Positions 48,008 through 50,689 of a stretch of DNA of 50,689 bases are shown here, in pieces. The first letter of the stretch is position 1, and each line of letters opens with the position of its first letter. Both the position numbers and the translations under genes were made by a program. The stretch is from a virus. The notes beneath the pieces were generated by a model. It ran no database searches and was not told where the DNA came from. It saw nothing but the letters and a program-made list of their open reading frames with translations. The stretch spans positions 1-50,689 of the IMG/VR virus record IMGVR_UViG_3300033146_000748; one strand, written 5' to 3'.

Positions 48008-48761
48008 CTCTAAATGGTTCATTATATCTAAATTGGGAAGATAACATTGCAAGATTACAACATTGATGTAATTCTCCAAATTCATCAATCATCATTTTTT
48101 TATCATTAGACCAGTGACACATTTTTGTTGATCTAGTAAGATTTTTATTTGTATAAATCAAACTAACTATACCATTTGTCAATTTAGAAGACGAAGGACA
48201 AGAAAAATCACCTTCTGGTTTATATTGAAATGCATCATGTGATTTAAATACAATAACACCTATATCACGAAAATAATCAATCATCTCATCAATAGAATCT
48301 TCATTAAATTTCCAATTAATAGTCTTTACTGCAGCATATCCACCAGAATCAATAAATATTTTAAGATTGTCCAATACATTAGAAGTTCTAACTTTACGAT
48401 AAATATCATATTCATGTTTAATATCATCAATAGAAAATTGAACATAACCATTAGGATTTTTAGATGAAAGTTTTCCAAAAGTTTTCCAATATATTTTATC
48501 TCTAATACCAGCATTAGTTTCTATTATAAATTTTTTATTATGTATATTTAATGTTTCTACCAATTCCAATCCATTAGGTATAGTAACAAAATCACCCCAT
48601 AAACCAATAAATTCAATTCTATCAAAATAATCAATAAATTTTAACAGTGTAGTATTTTTTAAATAAATATTATAAGGAACTTTATTTGTCATATTCCTAA
48701 AACAATCCCAACAACCAGCATTACAATTAGTAGATACCCCAACAGTAACAGAATTCAACAT
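47985..48761 (-). CDS. radical SAM enzyme 2, SPASM half out of frame
   Basis: 258 residues, paralogous to the gene at 47029: CxxxCxxC at residues 13, 17 and 20 (STNCNAGCWDC), FIGLWGDF, IETNAGIRD, YVQFSIDDIK and AAVKTINWKF. The C-terminus has TKMCHWSND and FGELHQCCNL, then stops at TAA within the start of the 114-bp repeat. Start ATG overlaps the upstream B12-type gene by 7 bp. Confidence 0.85.
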   Translation of the reverse strand: MLNSVTVGVSTNCNAGCWDCFRNMTNKVPYNIYLKNTTLLKFIDYFDRIEFIGLWGDFVTIPNGLELVETLNIHNKKFIIETNAGIRDKIYWKTFGKLSSKNPNGYVQFSIDDIKHEYDIYRKVRTSNVLDNLKIFIDSGGYAAVKTINWKFNEDSIDEMIDYFRDIGVIVFKSHDAFQYKPEGDFSCPSSSKLTNGIVSLIYTNKNLTRSTKMCHWSNDKKMMIDEFGELHQCCNLAMLSSQFRYNEPFRDVSISTD

Positions 48762-50134
48762 AATTCAAATCCTTTATTTCTAGCAATATTATTTTTATCT
48801 ATAAGCAACTCCAAATTAGGATCATGATTGTTTTTATATTTAAGAATCAAATTATAGTCTATATTAAAATAATCCTTAAATATAATAGGTTCAACATGTT
48901 TTATGTCATAAATCAATTCATTTTTACTTATATCTTCTGGTACTACATATTGGAACGAATTTAATTTAAAAAACTTATTATTACCAACAATTTTTAATAT
49001 TCTAATCAGATCAATAAAATCTGACATTTCCTCTTGAAAAAAATTATATATAATACCATAACCAACATTATTATATTTTGGATTAATTATTAATTTTAAA
49101 TTCATTTCCCTTGTAGTTGGCTTATTCATCAACTTCAAAATCTTATCTGAAAAATGTTCAACACCTACATAAAATAAACTTCCCGTAAACTTACATAACA
49201 AATCAGAATTATTAAGATATTGTGGTGTTGTTAAATGAACTATATTAAATTTAATTTCATTACCAAAATTATTATATATATTACCAAAAAAATACTGGAT
49301 CTCTTCATCAGTATAAAATGGCAAAGATGAAATACAAAAATTACTATCAATGTTATATTTTTTATTAATAAATCCAATTCTATCTATAACTTCATCAAGA
49401 TGATCATAATTTAATTTAAGATTATTACCTTTATTTTGTGTACAAAATGTACACTTATATGGACACAATGTATGAAAAGAAAAATTATATTGTTTATTTT
49501 TTAACTCAATGTCAGATAATCCAGAATTAAATGAATCCAAAAATTCTTTTTTGTAATATAAACCTTCACTATAACCAGAAGAATCTAATTTATTTTCAAA
49601 AAAATCATCCAAAAAGTTTTCACCATGACCAACAAATACATAATCAGAAAATTCTTCCTTCATAAAAATATATTTTAAATGTGGCTTAAACTCCTTTTCC
49701 TTACCAAAACATATTTTTATTCTACTTCTTTTTTTTATCTCATAAGCAAAGTATAATTGAAAAAATTCAAGATCCTCAAAAGAACGTATAAAAACCCATT
49801 CAGGATTTATATTCACTACCTGTTCTACCATTTTATCTATAATTTTAATCTTATTTTTAAATTTTATCCAATCAACATCATAAGATAAATCACATGAAAC
49901 TTTATTATAATCACATTCAAATGAATTATAACCTGATTTTATAAAAGAATGTACGAAAAATAAAGATAGAGTTGAAATAACTCTATTATTATTTTCATAC
50001 CCAATTAAACATTCCAACAAATCTGAAATATTCAAAAAATCGAAGGGAATTAAATCAACATCATATTTCTTCGTATAATTATAAAAGGATTTATATGCAC
50101 CATTAATAATAGTAGGAGTATAAATTATCTTCAT
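48755..50134 (-). CDS. B12-binding-domain-type radical SAM enzyme
   Basis: 459 residues. The N-terminal 200 residues have a Rossmann-like pattern (IIYTPTIING..., EWVFIRSFEDLEF, YVFVGHGENFLDDFF), as in cobalamin-binding-like radical SAM proteins, but the cobalamin-ligand DxHxxG is not seen. The CxxxCxxC is at residues 224, 228 and 231 (CPYKCTFCTQN). Later YVGVEHFSDKILKLMNK is a family-typical GxEsxsd...lnK stretch. ATG overlaps the upstream stop (ATGA). Possible functions are methyl transfer or ring chemistry. Confidence 0.8.
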   Translation of the reverse strand: MKIIYTPTIINGAYKSFYNYTKKYDVDLIPFDFLNISDLLECLIGYENNNRVISTLSLFFVHSFIKSGYNSFECDYNKVSCDLSYDVDWIKFKNKIKIIDKMVEQVVNINPEWVFIRSFEDLEFFQLYFAYEIKKRSRIKICFGKEKEFKPHLKYIFMKEEFSDYVFVGHGENFLDDFFENKLDSSGYSEGLYYKKEFLDSFNSGLSDIELKNKQYNFSFHTLCPYKCTFCTQNKGNNLKLNYDHLDEVIDRIGFINKKYNIDSNFCISSLPFYTDEEIQYFFGNIYNNFGNEIKFNIVHLTTPQYLNNSDLLCKFTGSLFYVGVEHFSDKILKLMNKPTTREMNLKLIINPKYNNVGYGIIYNFFQEEMSDFIDLIRILKIVGNNKFFKLNSFQYVVPEDISKNELIYDIKHVEPIIFKDYFNIDYNLILKYKNNHDPNLELLIDKNNIARNKGFELC

Positions 50135-50689
50135 TTTTTTGAAAACTCTTTTATTATATTAAATGCTTGTTTAAAGTATTTTTTATGTCTAAAATCATGC
50201 CATAGAAAATTAGCTATACAACCATCACATACTTGATCTGTTAAAGTATCAAATAGTTTCTCGTTTTTGTATAATTTTTTAATATTATCATATGTAAGTG
50301 GTACTGAATCCCCCGTAATTGAAATACAACATCTATTAATTCGTTTATTAGGAAGATCGAATATTGGTTGTGTATATACGTTAGCACAAACTGTACGTTT
50401 ATTGTGTAACCATTTTTCATCATCTATACGTTCAATAATACGTTCGACTCTTTTTACAAAATCGGGTTTAATAATAGGAGAAGCTGCCAACACCTGATGC
50501 ATATACTTAAAATCATTTAATGTTAACAAATCTAAACCAGGTGTTCTTGGTTGTAAAATATGAGGTAACACGTAGGAATCTAAATGTTCGCATTTTTTTA
50601 ATATTTGATCTAAAATTGGTAAATTTCGTTTATTAATAACAAATGTATAATATGTTAATATATCTGTCGGGTATTGAACAATATTAAAA
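50131..50689 (-). CDS. radical SAM/SPASM protein, 5' end outside the window
   Basis: Open to the window edge. The visible C-terminal part (about 185 residues) reads ...YPTDILTYYTFVINKRNLPILDQILKKC..., like the last strands of a radical SAM barrel, then RTVCANVYTQPIFDLPNKRINRCCISITGDSVPL and LTDQVCDGCIAN. The cysteine order C...CC...CxxC is that of a SPASM auxiliary-cluster domain. The CxxxCxxC would lie upstream. A GTG at 50571 is not needed as a start. The stop overlaps the next gene's ATG. Confidence 0.8.
   Translation of the reverse strand, partial: FNIVQYPTDILTYYTFVINKRNLPILDQILKKCEHLDSYVLPHILQPRTPGLDLLTLNDFKYMHQVLAASPIIKPDFVKRVERIIERIDDEKWLHNKRTVCANVYTQPIFDLPNKRINRCCISITGDSVPLTYDNIKKLYKNEKLFDTLTDQVCDGCIANFLWHDFRHKKYFKQAFNIIKEFSKK

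Overview
This window is a stretch of an AT-rich, T4-superfamily contractile-tailed phage (a myovirus). The evidence is a recognisable T4-type late set (sheath gp18, tube gp19, gp26-like tail chaperone, tape measure, gp48, gp53, gp27, gp5, PAAR tip, gp25, gp6, gp7-like, gp15), the phage late sigma factor gp55, UvsX recombinase and the gp46/gp47 nuclease. Every supported gene lies on the minus strand, so transcription runs from high to low coordinates. The host cannot be named from sequence alone. Near-consensus sigma70 promoters (TTGACA, 17 nt, TATAAT-like) serve the early/middle and tRNA genes, and TATAAATA-type late promoters serve virion genes.

Region by region, in coordinate order. 1-4270 is a tRNA and small-RNA island: about 22 recognisable tRNA genes whose anticodons cover all 20 amino acids, most with encoded CCA, plus three tRNA-like elements without CCA, several long stem-closed RNA candidates, and three small protein genes (a zinc ribbon, an L7/L12-C-terminal-domain-like protein, a Cys-rich protein). 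4272-4650 holds a very short late transcription unit (late promoter, 37-codon ORF, terminator). 4652-8630 encodes an N-domain-less ClpB-like disaggregase, a small HPD-containing J-domain-like protein, a glycosyltransferase-like protein and unknowns. 8640-18750 is the replication/recombination region with uvsX, 46, 47, a GGQ release-factor-like gene, a SLOG (DUF2493) gene and many small genes. 18748-21863 is an accessory block: a truncated NAD-epimerase, an unknown, a 25-cysteine protein and a radical SAM enzyme. 21865-26921 holds a large fibre protein, gp55 and a second fibre-like protein. 26962-46006 is the baseplate and tail region, interrupted by a fused APS-kinase/nucleotidyltransferase gene. 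46045-50689 is an operon of five radical SAM-type genes with overlapping starts and stops.

The most unusual material is: (i) the multi-gene radical SAM/SPASM operon, in which two tandem paralogues both have the C-terminal SPASM half in the +1 frame inside a perfect 114-bp repeat; (ii) the radical SAM gene next to a protein with six CTC(D/H/N)C-type units that ends in a cut-short S74-chaperone signature (SDMRLKVNI); (iii) a T_TTT_TTC slippery heptamer immediately before the gp26-like stop codon, leading to a 61-codon -1 extension between the tube and tape-measure genes; (iv) a tRNA set with several non-canonical architectures; and (v) beta-repeat modules shared between the sheath and the long fibre protein.

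Together the genes describe a phage that brings much of its own decoding and protein-quality equipment, recombination-dependent replication, sigma-factor-switched late transcription, and an enzyme cluster that probably modifies peptides or small molecules. All functional statements rest on motif recognition by eye; no database search was run.
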